Part shown: positions 45,830-60,163 of the stretch, piece by piece
Layout of the letters: the number at the start of each line of letters is the position of its first letter
Numbering within the stretch: position 1 is the stretch's first letter
DNA from: Persicaria tinctoria
Lineage: Eukaryota; Streptophyta; Magnoliopsida; Caryophyllales; Polygonaceae
Direction of reading: 5' to 3'
Assembly: GCA_037127255.1 (NCBI GenBank)
Contig: JBANSL010000001.1
Location: 30,498,501-30,562,500, forward strand
DNA length: 64,000 nt
Position numbers and translations under genes: made by a program
The notes under the pieces: model-generated
What the model was told of the DNA's origin: nothing
The model's database searches: none
Seen by the model: the letters and a program-made list of their open reading frames with translations, nothing else

Positions 45830-48800
45830 TGTTAGGTTTAAAGGTAATGTTGTTTTAATAGGTTGAAGGTAAATTCGGTTCTTTTAGATCCTTTCGGATA
45901 ATCAAGACAATTTGAGTAGACCCAAAAAGGGTAATCTCATGGGTAGACCTCGAAAGGTAATCCCGAGGGAGTAGGCCAAAAAGGCAATCTCCACCGAATT
46001 CTTTTAGGCGACAAAACTAAGTGTTTAATCCCTTTAGAAAAGATATATAAAATGGCTTGGATAATGGCAAACGAGTCACTCAAATAAATTGAGTTTTCCT
46101 TCAACGTTTATTGCCCCTATATGCCAAAGGGTTGCACTACAATAACGTTGTGGGATAAAACGTTTCCTATACAATAAAAGGGTGGCATCCCATTTCATTA
46201 TTGCATATATACATACCTTGTTTGTGTTTTAAGTGTTTGTTCTTCCGATTGAGAGAGATATCGGAAAAACTCATGCCTTTCCAATTGGATGGCAAGGGCC
46301 TTTTATAGGCAAAATGGGGTGGAAGTTTTTGGGTGGTTATGGGTAGTTATTGGTAGTAATTGGTGGTTATGGGTAGTTATGGTGGTTGGGCGGTTACCCC
46401 CCAATAACTACCCCCAACCGTCGGCCCAATAAAGGCCCAATAAGAACCAGCCCAATTAAGGACAAGCTAGCATGACGGAGCTAGCATGGTGGGGCTAGGT
46501 CACTCATAAAATATAAAATGTGCATGACATTTATACAAAGGCGGGTGTAGCTACCATGCAGCTAAAATGACTAAGCTAAAGCTTCAATGAAGCTAAAACC
46601 CTAATCAAGCTCAAAATTAGAGCTAGGTCATTTTTGGAGTTCCGAAGCTCGGCTAGCTCTCAAATTTGCACCAAGACTTTAGAGCTTAATATCTTCCTTT
46701 ACAAATCATGAGACGGTGATTTAACTTACTATAAGTGAACAAAACTCGATCATAACCATATTAGATCGAATACCGAACATATCCCTATTGCTCACTTTTA
46801 TGGAAAACATCCAAGCAAGCTCAAGACCGATTTTCTCAATGTTGATATCATTGCATGGGTCTTTCCTCATGATTTCCTTTCCCCTTAAAATCTTAGAATT
46901 ACTTAGGGCCGATCACATGGGCCGTGCCTCCCGCACACCCTAAGCTCGAGTGATGCTCTTAGTAATTCTCCCACTTGACATTTATGATTTCAGACAAATG
47001 GATTGACGACTTTTCAGAAATCACCAACATTCCTGCCCCATTTGAGCAATGTCATAAATCCTTGAACAATTTACAAACTCTTTGTATAGACATAAATATC
47101 CATTGGATTTGAATTTATATCTTGTAAAAATTACAATAATGTACTCAAGAATCATGGTGTTCTAAGACTTGAACCACATCAACTTGTCTAAGCACACGTA
47201 ATAAAAATTACAACATGAGTTACATAATGTATATACACTAAACTTTGACGTTTTGAGGCTTTACGTCCTTTATCCTTCACATATGCTTCGAGACGAGTCA
47301 TCCTTGAACTCTCTTGGAAGAAGCCTTGCACTTCCACATATGCTTAGTTGAATTTCTAATTTGCACCTACAAAATGTATTTTCCAAAATTCATTAAGAAA
47401 CTATGTTTCAACTTTTCTTTTCATGTAGACTAGAGCAGATTACCTTGATGGGTTGTTGATTGCTCCAAAACTCTACGTCCTTGGCCTACCACATTGAATT
47501 CTTCCCTACACCTTTTGGTAAGGGGGAATTGGGCGTCCAAGTCATAGGTTCATTTAGGATTTTAACCCCATCCCTCGAGATGCTTTGTACACAAACTCTT
47601 TTGCCAAACTCTTGGTTAAGTGATCGGCAATATTGTTGTGTGTTCGCACAAAGACAACCGATATGACTCCATGTGTGATTAGTTCTCGGATGGAATTATG
47701 CCTCACACCTAGATGTCGTGACTTCCCGTTATATACTTGGCTATAGGTCTTTGCCAAAGTACTTTGGCTATCACAAAAGATAGCAATCGGGGATATTGGT
47801 TTTGGCCACAAAGGTATCTCATGTATGAGATTCCTAAGCCATTCCGCTTCATTGCCGGCCGCGGCAAGTGCAACAAACTCCGACTCCATCGTCGAGGTTG
47901 TTATGCATGATTGCTTCTTAGATGCCCAAGAAATCGGACCACCACCTAATAGAAATACCCAACCACTCGTTGAAGAGTGATCTTCCATATTGGTGATCCA
48001 GCTTGCATCGGTGTATCCTTCCAAAGTGGAGGGAGAACCCACATATGCAATTCCATAGGTCATTGTCCCTTTCAAGTACCTAAGTACTCTTCTAAGGGCC
48101 TTCCAATGACTTGAGCTTAGTCGACTTGTATATCGACTTAACTTACCCACGACAAATGCTATGTCGGGGCGAGTACTTGTCATGGCATACATTAGACATC
48201 CTATTACTTGAGAATACTCAAGTTGTGAGATTGGTTCTCCTAAGTTAGGGAGAAGTTTCTCACTTGGATCCATAGGTGTACTAACCGGGGTGGATTTATC
48301 ACATTGGAAACGTTTTACCACATTTTCAATGTAATGGGATTGTGTTAGGTTAAACCCTTTCCTTCCCGTTTGATCTTAATTCCCAGGATCACATCAGCTT
48401 CTCCTAGATCCTTCATGGAGAACTTAGTAGACAAGAACTCCTTAGTTTTGTCCACTTCTATTTGGTTTGTGCCAAATATAAGCATGTCATCTACATATAG
48501 ACATATTATAACTCCTTGACCGGAATTATTAAACTTACTATATACACATTTATCAGCTTGATTGATTTTGAAGCCATCACCTAAAATTACTTCATCAAAC
48601 TTTTGATGCCAGTGTTTTGGCGCTTGTTTAAGTCCATAGAGGGACTTGATCAATCGACACACTTTGTGTTCTTGACCTTTTACTATGAAGCCTTCGGGTT
48701 GCTTCATGTAAACCTCTTCATCCAAATCTCCATTGAGGAATGCCGTTTTTACGTCCATTTGATGGATGATAAGACCATGAATGCTTTCTAAGGCAATTAA

Positions 48801-51800
48801 AAGTCTTATAGTGGTGATTCTATCCATGGGAGCATAGGTGTCGAAATAATCAACTCCTTCTCTTTTGTTTAAAACCTTGGATTACCAATCAAGCTTTAAA
48901 TTTGTCAATGGACCCATCGGCCTTCATCTTCCTTTTGAAGATCCATTTACAACCTAGAGGTTTGCACCCGGTTGGAAGGTCTGACAACTCCCAAGTGTTG
49001 TTGCCAACAATAGAGTCCATCTCATCTTGGATTGCTTCTTTCCAAAATGCGACATCTTGAGAACTCATTGCCTCGGTGAAGGTCTTAGGATCCTCATCCA
49101 TATGTAGATATGAGATGATTTGACCTTCTTTATTCCTAGAACCCTCCATCAAGAAGACTTGAAATATTGGTTCAGGATACGTATGTTCTACTAAGAGTGC
49201 GGAGTGCACTCGTTGTCGCTTGGGTGTGTGGGACGTCAAAGTAGGAGCTTCGACGTCATCATCGCTCGCATGCGTCGAGTGCATGTTTTCACCATCGCTA
49301 CCGTCGCTAGTGTCTTCCCCAGGTACGCCCATGGCCATGCGCTTTAGCGCCCTTGGCTCTGTAGCTGGGGAGTCTTTGTCGAGCAGTGGCTTTGGGTCAG
49401 TGACATCGATGCTTGGTGCTTGCAGCAAGCTAGCGCGCGTCATAGACCTAGTGACCCTAGGTCCAAGTACAGGCGTCGGCTCCTCGGTTTCCATTGGATC
49501 CGATGATGGGTCGACATCCTCTTGGTCTATCCCGCTAGGCCTAGGGCTCGATGTGAACCTAGTCTCATTGAATATGGCATCACGTGATTCTATCACGGTG
49601 TTAACCGAGATAGCGTGATTTGGTTCTACGACGAAGAACCTATAGGCCTTAGAGTTATGTGCATATCCAATGAATATGCACTCAATACCTCTATCTCCTA
49701 AGGTTTTACGCTTAGGTTCCGTTAGTCTAACAACCGCACGACAACCCCATATACGAAGATAATGGAGATTTGGTTTTCTTTTAAACCAAAGCTCGTATGG
49801 TGATTGACGATTTCTCTTGCTTGACACCCTATTTAAGATATAGTTGGCTGTTAGCATCGCCTCACCCCAAAACGAGTTCTTTAACCCGGAGTATGACAAC
49901 ATGGCATTAACCATGTCCTTAAGAACACGATTCTTTCGCTCCGCCACCCCAATTTGTTGTGGGGTATATGGAACCGTCGTCTCATGAATTATGCCACAAG
50001 ACTCGAAATACTCCACATCCATGTATTCACCACCACGATCGGTTCGTAGCCTTTTAATTTTATTTCCCGTTTGCAATTCAACTTCGGTCTTGTATGCTTC
50101 AAACCTATCTAGTGCCTCACTCTTCGAGTGAACTAAATAGACATAGCAAAACCTTTTTACATCATCGATGAACGTTATGTAGTAACGTTTTTTACCCAAT
50201 GATGGCGTTGCATGTAGGTCCCCTAAGTCCGAATGGACTAGGCCTAGGACCCCTTCCTCTCTTTTAATTGCCTTAAAAGGAAGCCTTGTTATTTTTGTTA
50301 ACAAGCAAGTTTTACACTTTTCATTTGTTGGTTCAAAGGCGGGAATTATATTTTCCTTAGCCATATCTAACATACGCTTCATATGTATATGTCCCAACCT
50401 TGCATGCCAAAGATCATATAAAGAATCATTAGACACGAGCATGTAATCAAATAATACTTTATTATTATTGATAACATTGAGTAGGAACATATTGTTTTTA
50501 TAATGGTCGAAGCCTACAAATACTCCCGCCCTACTTATTACTAATCGATCGGCTTCGAAAACCAATCGATAACCTAACTTGTTAAGCACACCACCACTTA
50601 CAACATTTTTGCGGATGGCGGGTTCATACAATACATTATGTAATACAAGTTCCTTCCCACTAGTAAAGTTGAGATGTACGTCCCCTTTACCTAGGACTGG
50701 GGTTGTTGACTCATTTCCCATGTAAAGCACTAAACCGTCCTCTACATCCTTCATGTGCTTGAACCAATTTCTTTCCATGCACACGTGGGTGGTGGCACCC
50801 GAGTCGAGCCACCAAAGGAGTTTTTCATCCTTCATAACAAGACATTGATCAATGTTAGATACAAAGAATAATGACTCATTTGTAACTAAAGACACCGAAG
50901 TGCCTTTACCTTGCCCGGGGCTTGTGCCCGAGCCCGACGCCGGTGTCATGACACCTTTGTCCTTTGACCCCTTGGACCTGCAGTCCCTCTTCATGTGGCC
51001 TGCCTTTCCACACTTCCAACAAGTTCCCTTGGCCTTAGCCTTCTTGTTAGATCCTTGCTTACTGCTGTTTCCTGATTTGGGGCGCTTGGAGCCCTTAGCG
51101 CCCACGGTGCGTTTGCCGTTGCCCGCCTCCATTGTGTTTATTGAGTGGGCTGATTTGTCTTCGCCCTTCTTTCCCTTTTCATTCGTCTTGAATTCCTCCT
51201 CTATACGTAGATGGGAACCTAATTGGACAAGGTCCATGTCCTCCTTCGAATGCTTCAAGAGATGTTTTGCCTCCTTCCACGAGTGAGGTAACTTATCGAT
51301 TATGGATGAAACGGCGAAGTTCTCATCCAAGGTGATCCCATGTTGGGTTAGTTGACCCAATACTCGGAGCAATTTGTGGTATTGCTCCATTACTGGTCTA
51401 TTTTCAACCATCTTGTAGTTGTTGAAGTTAGACACGAGAAACTTCTTTGAAGAGGCATCTTCCGCCAAGTACTTGGCTACGAGTGCTTCCCACAAAATCC
51501 GAGATGTCTCATGATTTTGATACACATCGAATAGAGAGTCGACCATGCCATTGAGGATGTGCCCATGACAAATGTAGTCGTCGTTCTCCCACTTCCCAAC
51601 ACGCCTATGTTGAAGCATTATAGCCTCCCTTTCGGCGATTTGAGCCTCGGTCTCTCCGTCGACTTTTTCCGGAATCGAAGGTGGCTCTTCGGGAAATGGC
51701 GTTGAGAGCACGTACACCACCTTAAATGAAGTAAGCATGAAGTTCATCTTCTTTTGCCATCGACGAAAGTCTTGCCCTTCAAACTTCTCGAGTTTCGCGA

Positions 51801-52313
51801 ATTTGGATGCTATCTCCGCCATCGGTAACTCCTCTGTTCTTGCCATTCCAACCTTGTTCCAAAACAACAAAACCAAACAATAAATAAACGTTGAAGATTG
51901 TTAGGTTTAAAGGTAATGTTGTTTTAATAGGTTGAAGGTAAATTCGGTTCTTGTAGGTCCTTTCAGATAATCAAGACAATTTGAGTAGACCCAAAAAGGG
52001 TAATCTCATGGGTAGACCTCGAAAGGTAATCCCGAGGGAGTAGGCCAAAAAGGCAATCTCCACCGAATTCTTTTAGGCGACAAAACTAAGTGTTTAAGCC
52101 CTTTAGAAAAGATATATAAAATGGCTTGGATAATGGCAAACGAGTCACTCAAATAAATCGAGTTTTCCTTCAACGTTTATTGCCCCTATATGCCAAAGGG
52201 TTGCACTACAATAACGTTGTGGGATAAAACGTTTCCTATGCAATAAAAGGGTGGCATCCCATTTCATTATTGCATATATACATACCTTGTTTGTGTTTTA
52301 AGTGTTTGTTCTT
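45830..52313 (-). mobile_element. Ty1/copia retrotransposon, nearly complete
   Basis: The left (3') LTR runs from TGTTAGGTTTAAAGG at 45830 to about 46966 and is followed inward by a polypurine tract (AAGTGGGAGA on the minus strand, 46968-46977). The right (5') LTR starts with the same TGTTAGG at 51899 and matches over 415 bp, but is cut at 52313, so the 5' part of that LTR and its target duplication are lost. The two LTR copies differ at only a few positions over the shared part, pointing to recent insertion. The stretch 46978-47553 is noncoding 3' internal sequence. Confidence 0.9.
47554..51876 (-). pseudogene. Ty1/copia Gag-Pol polyprotein, three lesions
   Basis: The first open stretch (51876-48889) is 995 codons: gag UBN2-type domain, CCHC knuckle CWKCGKAGHMKRDC (about residue 286), protease WLDSGATTHV, GAG-pre-integrase HARLGHIHMKR with CKTC, integrase core (HSDLGDL, FIDD, ERKNR) and the start of reverse transcriptase (WKEAIQDEMDS). 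RT continues at 48827-48345 with MDVKTAFLNG and the catalytic LYVDDML. RNase H follows at 48321-47554 (TDASW, CDSQST, HNSIREL). Lesions are a TGA where Arg is expected (about 48887), a one-base insertion near 48855 and a frame change near 48350. Domain order INT before RT defines copia. Confidence 0.93.
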
Positions 52314-52390
52314 GACGGAGGGAAAGTCGTTGATTCACCTCGCCAAAAATAAATCCCAAACAAACAAACTAGTATAGTATGCAAGTAAGG
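52314..52390 (-). mobile_element. Short fragment of another LTR
   Basis: AACAAACTAGTATAGTATGC followed by AAGTAAGG resembles 28240-28268 (ACAAACTAGTATAGCAAGCA plus AGTAAGAGG), the LTR end of the palindromic element. It is a scrap wedged between the copia and gypsy elements. Confidence 0.5.
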
Positions 52391-54798
52391 TGTAAAGGCT
52401 TGGATTTTTTTTTAAAAAAAATAATAAATTCCCACAAATAATATAAAATGGATTAGAAAAAAAAAAGTATATATATATATAATGTTTGGAGTTCTTATTC
52501 AATTCGGAATTGGAAATTTAAAAACTTTTTTTTTGGGTCGGATAACATCAAGAGAGCGGGTTTCGAGATTCAGTTTTTGTCTATTTCGAATTTTAGAGTT
52601 CGGACCACAAATGTTCTCTTTTCCCCTTCTTTTTCCTGTCTTTCTCCCCCTCTCTCTCCCTTGTTCAGAAAACCGTGGCTGTGGGATCGCTATTGCCTTG
52701 CATTGTACAGCTTTCAAGGTTGTCCTCTTGTGCCATTCCACCCTACTAAACCCACCTCCTCTTACCCTTGTTTATCTATCAGTAATCCACAAAAAAAAAT
52801 TGCCTCATCCAAATATCCTCTTCTCTGTTGCCTGCAGTTGCCAGAAAAGCATTCTCTCTCCCGTTTTCATTTCTGAATCTGGGCATTGTGAGCCACCATA
52901 CTCCTTCCATTTCCTTTTCAATCTGATTTCAAGCAACCCTCCACCACCATCCTCCTTCAGATTCCGTGAGCCGACACTCCATCCTTCCTCGGTCTTTTGA
53001 CGCGGCCACCGTCACCGGCCTCCCTGTTCTGTCGTCCGAGCGCCCAGCCGAGCACCTGCCGTTGTTTCTCCCTGGAGCCGGGAGCCACCACCGTCGAACC
53101 AGTAGCATTCACCGACCGTCGGCGCCGCTGTTCTCCCTGCCTTCCTCTGGTTCTCTTCCTTCCGGTCGGTAAGACCCCGTTTCTCTGTTTCCGTTCAAGA
53201 ACAACCTAAAAGTTCACCTTTATAATTCCTCACTTCGACCCAGGCCGGGAGTGCTTCGATTCCATCTCCGACGGGTCCGAAGGAGGCCCGATTGAACACT
53301 TTCCGGCGAATCCAATCGAGCGGCGACGTTTTCCGACGAGTCGAACCTTCGGTGAGCCTCCTTTTCCTCCCTCTCTTTTACTCGCGTTTTTCCCTTTTGC
53401 CTGGGGTTTTGGTCGGAATTTTATACCGTTCGGATTAGGAGTGGTTGGAGTCGGAAAACAGTCCGCCGGAGCCTGGGCTTCTTCTTTCTTCTCTTCCGTT
53501 TCCGAGCCCCAGATCTGCAGAGGTTGAAGGAGACGTTGAGCCCGGTTTTATCCTTCCCTTTTTCTTATTTTCTGAACAGGTTCACTTAAAACACAAACCT
53601 GAGATTCGGGTACGGGCTTTTGGATTCGGGTTGGGCTATTTCTTCCGGTTCTTTTAAAGTGTTTCTGGGCTGGGCAAGTGAACCCGGGTCCTGGGCTGGT
53701 AAATTCGGGCTTCTCTCTCAAATTGGGGTTTGGGCCTTTCTTGGGTGATTGTTGTTTTAAATGTTGTTTTGTGGCTTGTTATACGTTATGTGGTTATATA
53801 GAATGTGATTGTTATTTGTTGGAAATATAATAATTCTGAAATTAATATATATATTTTGAGTTATTTTTATAAATATTATTATTTGGGAAAAGGTTGTTAT
53901 ATAATGTTAAAATATAATTTTGGTGATTCTTATATTTTAAATATTATTTGGAGTATGTTGTTAAATGTTGTTCATAAATGGGATTTTAAAGTGATTTGTT
54001 GGTTTTGATTTATAAATGGGGTTTTTAAAGATAGATTTATTATGGAAATGTTTATCATTGTCCTAAATTACTTGAAACATTTCAAGTCAAGGTTTTGAAA
54101 TAAAATGTCGGAATTTAGCCAAGTATGATTTGAGAAATTATTATGGAAATGCTTATCATTGTCCTAAATTACTTGAAACATTTAAAGTCAAGGGGTGGAG
54201 GTAGGAGAGGGATATGCCACTTGGCATTGTCTTGGGCCCTTTACAGTACTTCTGCACAATATTATGAACTAGGAGCATGCTAGTGTGTTTGAATTTCGTA
54301 CTGCATTAGAGCATCTTTATTAGGTATAGCGTATATGTGTGCTTATGGTTGGGATGCAGAGTTAAGTGGGCATCGATCTGATCCCGCCCCAAATCAATTT
54401 TTTTAGGAATTATTTATGTTCATCCTATCGGTGTTGGTTGCTTATTGCGCGGGTCATTTTGTCGGTGGAGAGTGAGCGCTGGAGTTATAGACTTCACCAG
54501 ACTCTGATTATATTGTTTTGGATTTATACTTTTGACTCCGTTTTGACCCGGCTCCGCCTTGGCACTTGTATCTGTACTTTACTTCCGCTTTACTTCCGTT
54601 TGAAATGGTTTCCGCGACATAGTCTTAGGACAGGTTAAGGGTACCCAACGGCCCTTCGAGGTTTTAGGGTTTGAAATCCCTCTTTCTATTAATCTTAAAT
54701 GACTTTGAAACCTCGACCCGTACTTGGATTGCAAGATCCGAACAAGGGGTTTTATCGCTTGAAACGTAACCCGGAAATCATAATTCTGGGCCGTTACA
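52391..54798 (+). mobile_element. Gypsy-type LTR, first copy
   Basis: Starts TGTAAAGGCTTGG and ends CCGTTACA (TG...CA). It is followed after four bases by the primer site TGGTATCAGAG (54803-54813). It lacks about 500 bp present in the second copy (between 54095 and 54190, compared with 61910-62465) but is otherwise about 98 percent alike by eye. Contains TATATA tracts and CT-rich stretches. The frames in it are not supported as genes. Confidence 0.88.
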
Positions 54799-57700
54799 AA
54801 GATGGTATCAGAGTTGAGGTTGTGCAATTCGGGTACAAAAGGGTCGAGTGTATGTTTTGGAAAACCGCCCATGAATTTCAAAGGATTTGGAAGCGTTTTA
54901 AAGGGGCAAAATGAACTTAACATGCCTAACCGAAATTGGTCTAAGTAATGAACTTGACTTGTAATAAAAGAGGAAAATCGACCTAACGGGGACGCGAGTG
55001 GGTAGTAAAGGCACTAGACCGCCCCTAATGGGTGTAGTTGGGAACGGTAGGCAAAATATTAGCTTGTTCATTACAGGTTGGTTGGGAGACCCCAATGAGA
55101 TCATTATGAGTGTTATTAACTGATTCGGTGCTGAGTGCTTACTATGTTAGAGACCTGATTTGGTATGCCTAACAATGAGTTGTGTACTGACTGACCTGTG
55201 CAAACAAGATAGCGGGAGTGCCTTTATTTCTACACTGTCAAACCCAGCTTGTGTAAAACAACCCTTCCACTATGATTGTTAACCCATTGACGGGTCTATC
55301 TAGCTTTTCTTGGATGCCAGTGTCCTCCCCGGGAAATTGGGTTGGTAAACACATTGTGTCGGGAATTATGGTTGGATGTTAAGTTGTCTGAGTGAGTGTT
55401 GGAAGTTCTTGATGTCACTTGAGTTAGAAGTGAGGTGTCTATGGGGCTGTCCTTCCTTATTCTTATTATAATCAACTAGTGCCTTCTTGCCATGAAGAGT
55501 GGTACCGGAGTCTCACGGGAAAGAGGGGTGATGAGTTGGTTGGGAAAAGTCAATGGTTACCCTTAGGGATCTCTGTTCGATTGTAATGGTGACTCTCTAT
55601 GAATTTCATGACATAATATGATTAGTTATATTGCTTAGGTCTAGTGTTATGCCCTACTTTCAATCATGATTACATGTTGTCATAACATGTCTACTTGGCC
55701 TATTGTGTTGACTTGATTAATGATTGATTAGAAGCATAAACCACATTATATGAACCCACATGATAGTTATTTTCTCCTGGGTTAGGTCCATGATAGTGTG
55801 ATAAAATCTTCTTCGTATGAATGCCTGTAAATGATCTCTTTATCATACTAGCTAATGACGCGTCGATGCTCCTTATTCCTTTTGTGACAAGAATCAATAG
55901 CATGCCCGTTTGTTATATATACATCAGGTTAATTATTGTTGCTTACTCTGCAATTTATACTGTTGTGTGATACCTGCACTAAATTGGGATTATGTTGGTG
56001 TAAATGAGTCTTGATAAATGCATGTTTTATCCCAGTATGTGTTGGTTTGAACTCATGTTCCCGTGATCCAGCTATATTGCCTTGTTGTTTAAACTCGTAG
56101 TATACATCGTGAAACCTTCCTCATGATTCTATATTGTTGGAATGTGATTGAATTGATTTCTTACATGACATCATGATTAGTTGCATGCATGTATTGTATG
56201 TTATGTTGAACCTTTAGTATCATGTAGGATCCTTGATGGTGACTCGTGTGAATTGTATATTGCCTGCATTATTGCTAATTCTCTCTCGAGCTAGGTTTCT
56301 AGTAGTGCGGCTCTTCCCTCTTTCTGTTACCATAAAATGTCTTACTCATGCAAATTGGATTGATGTTGAATTCGATGATCGATTGCTTTCGGTGATGGTT
56401 TATCATAGCATGCTTACATGTTATCACTCGGCAGTGTTTCCCTATTACGTTATGAATTCCTCTTGTGCTGACATAGATGTATAACTTGGCACCTCGCATG
56501 ATCACACACCACATTATATCATTTCGCATATGCAGGACGCATGAGTGTTAGAATGGATTTAGTCGAGTTACCTTGATTGTGGTCACGATTCGATATGTGC
56601 TAGTATTATCCTGTAGGGCTTATGATTTCCAACATGACTCGCTAAATGATTACATGTTGTACCTGTTCTATGATGTGATAACTATTGTACACTTATATGT
56701 GTCCTATGATGATTCGTTCTTGGCATGATTATAATCTACTGCCCATGATGTCCTTCTTGTTACTTTGATGATTCCTCATGTTTCGTGAACATCTTGTTAA
56801 CCCCTTTTTTATGACTCCTGACCGTGCTTGTATCACATCATGTAATGCTAGTACTGTTCAGGACCTATGCTTTCTAAATGTATCTCGCCGTATGATTACA
56901 TGTTGTTCTTAACCTACTATATGATCATTGTTGTCAGATGTGATAATTACTATGCTACTTTATGTGTGCTCGTATGACGCTTCATCTCATTGTTATGATA
57001 TACCTCGTAATGCCATATTTGAACTCAATTGTTGATGAGTATACCATGTTCGCCCATCGTTCATATACATGATACTTGTTATCCTCATTAAATCCCGCAT
57101 GACTTCGAATATTGGATGATCATTACTGGTTTCGCATATCTTGCTTGAAGTTGCTAGGCATCTCTGCTTCCATAGAATGATAGACTGCTAGCTGCCTCAC
57201 AAGCATCAGTGTAGGAATCGATTGTGCCTTTGGAATGAATATGCATGTCGTTCTCCTTGCGATAGGTACATGTTAGTGTGGATTAATATGACTAATGTGC
57301 TCCATGATGAATCCATTTTGCTCGTCACAATTGTAACCTAATAGACTTCCCTAGGGGCATCGTTACTATTCTCGGGTCAAAGTCTTGTCTCTAGTCTTGT
57401 CGTTCTTTAGCCTTGGTCAATGTTTGGTTCCGAAGTGAACCATGGGTTGCCCGTCCCTGTCACTCCCCTATCTCTGCTAACTTAGACTCCTCTGCGATAT
57501 TTGGTGAGCGACTGCTGGGGAGAGAAAGGAAGTTGCATAACGATAAGAGCTGTGTGGCGGAAGCGTGGGCCCATAACCCACAAGCCTCATGATCAAAGAT
57601 GTCGGTAGGACAAGTGCATTTCGAGGATTTCGGCTACCGAGTACGATGTGATTTGCAAGCGGGAATGCCCTCTGTTTGAATTGCTAATCATTTTTTAAAT

Positions 57701-60163
57701 TATTGATAATGATATTGCACTGACATGGCGATGAAGTTTCGTATTGATGTGCTTATTTGGTGAGGAATATTGCTTGATTGTTCAGTGTCTATGATGATAT
57801 GATTCGATGCCTTCCAATTCTAATGTACCATGATGTCTTGACTCGTTGCTACGCTGAGCTGCTAAGTATGATTTGAATCCCTTTGCCTATAAAATGTGAA
57901 CTACATCTGCTAAGAAGCCTGAATTACATCTGATAAGGTTATAATACAACATGCTAGCTTGACTTGGTTATGTCCATATATGATGTTGCAATGATTATTA
58001 AGCATGATGGTAAACCAAGACTTGTTGAATCCATGATGTTATGTTTGTGAATGCTAGTTGATATGATGTAGACCTTATGTTTAATAATTCTCATGATTGC
58101 TTCTTCCTTAAACCCGTGGGTAAGGTCTTTTGGTAGCGTGGTTGAAGAATAGTGAAAGAACTTTGGGCGGTTAGGATGATTGATGGTATTAGGGGATAAG
58201 TCGCGAGGGAGTGATGTTGGCCTAGGTAAGACTGAGTGAGCTTTGGGATTAATGAGAGGCAATGTTGGTGATTCTGATGAGCTTCTAGGTGATGCTTCGG
58301 GTAGTACGAGAAGTGTAAGGAATGGCTTCTGAATATTGAGAACATGGTATTAGAGGGTAATTGGGTGTGAAGTGGAGATAGGAGTTGGATTCTTAGAGGT
58401 GGATGGTGTGGTAGTGCTTGGCAGAAGGAGGGGCGAGATTTGAGCATCGGGATGAATTGGGATTTCTTTGGGAAATTTTTCTGATATGACGTTGTCGGTC
58501 TAAAAGAGGATTAGTCTTGGCTTGAGAATGGAGATGGGCGAGTGGGGATTTTGTTTTATTCTGACTGGTATGATGTGAGGATTTTCGTGATGATGTGATT
58601 TATTTATATCTGATGGCATGACGACAGATAGCGACCATGATAAAAACCTGATATGGAATGGCATTACATGTTGATACGCAATGTTGAAATCTAATTGATA
58701 GTGGCAAGTTTTATCATGATATATTGATGTTTTGTTATCCTGTTATATTATTTGAGAAGCATGATAGGATATGTTGTGACATGATACATAAGATAATAAT
58801 GTGTTATTATGTGAAAGAATTATGTTATGCTACATGGTCATTAAGCCTGATTAGGGATATGTTATATGATGAATATGACTTTGAGGATGAATACGATTGT
58901 ATATATGAGATAACGATACCCGATTTCTAAATGATTGTTATATGACATTGTGATGAGTTAAGATGATGTTGGGTGAATATGCTGACATTCGATGGTGATA
59001 TACTTCTTGATCTTCCCTTTTTTTTTTAATCTTAATAGCATGACCTTGATTGTATTGATGTGTTGATAAGTAGTTTTGTTCCGTTGACTTGTGATGAAAT
59101 TTCGCTATGGCTAACCTTGCAAGTACCAATGATTGACGTGATAAAAATGTTATGCTAATGCTGGATAGAAATTGGATAGGATGACTATATGAGTTTATGG
59201 GTTAAATGATATCCCTTGTTGTGAATAACCCTACTATGATTGCGATGATGATATGTGATAGTGAGATATCCTTTATGACTTTTGATGTGATATCGATCCA
59301 TGTGTTATGATTTTGGCATATTGTTGAGATGTGTATTATGGCCTTAGTATGTGGTGGAGACGTTGATGTGATCTTGTGGCAGTGTGCTGGCATATGTTTA
59401 AGACTTGTTATATGATATACTCGTTGATGATCGATTGGTTATTTGGTTATGCATTTCTTATAGCTTGTGAAGCTTGTTTGAATTGAGACTGATAGCTTGT
59501 TTTGATTCTGGAAACTAGACAGAGAATATGGGATTAGCCCTTAGAGGTGGATGATTCCACCTCCCAGCTTCTGAATTTTATTGATTGGTATGCGAGAAAT
59601 TGATCTGGTGGTTGGAAGATTTTGACAAAATCTTGATTTGAAGAGATTTGACTTGTTTTGGTATAAGGTTGCTTGATTAGACGATTGGATTTGAAGATTT
59701 TGAACGATTTTTAAAAAGGACCAACTTGGGTTGTAAAAGAATGAACGATACCGAGAATTTCAACGATTTTGGGGTTAATCTTTATTTTCAATTATGGAAT
59801 CCCTTTTGAAACTTTTCAAACCCGGGCAACTCTATGATACTTTACGAAGTGGATACAGGCATTTTATGAGGGCGCTTGTAGGGTTCTTGCTAAGACCTAG
59901 TGATGATATTATAGAACTTTTAGAGTTGTGGTACTTCCGAAAGGTCGAAGCGAGGATGTGGTAGGGGCGCTTATTGCATACTCGTCAAGGCCAATTGGAG
60001 ATGTCACGACCGTGACTAGGATGTTGTGAGAATCCCGAAAGACGCAACCGAGGTGATTACAAGATTTTGGTCATGGTCCTTGGACTCATCAATTTCAAAC
60101 CTCATCCCCTACTTTATTTTGGTTTTAGTCTCGGGGACGAGACTTGTTTTTAGAGGTGGATGA
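54799..60163 (+). mobile_element. Internal region of gypsy-type element, noncoding (LARD-like)
   Basis: This is 5.4 kb between a primer-binding site (54803) and the next LTR, with no gag or pol motif in any frame; the longest frames are under 125 codons. The last part, TCGGGGACGAGACTTGTTTT and TAGAGGTGGATGA before the LTR at 60164, resembles the 3' end of plant gypsy pol/PPT regions. ATGATTACATGTTGT recurs at 55666, 56646 and 56892, and 56640-56760 resembles 56885-57000, suggesting degenerate tandem repeats of about 246 bp. Mobilisation would need proteins from a relative. Confidence 0.75.

Noticed and set aside
49220..51286. Plus-strand frames of 132 and 144 codons
   Set aside because: Antisense shadows of the copia polyprotein.
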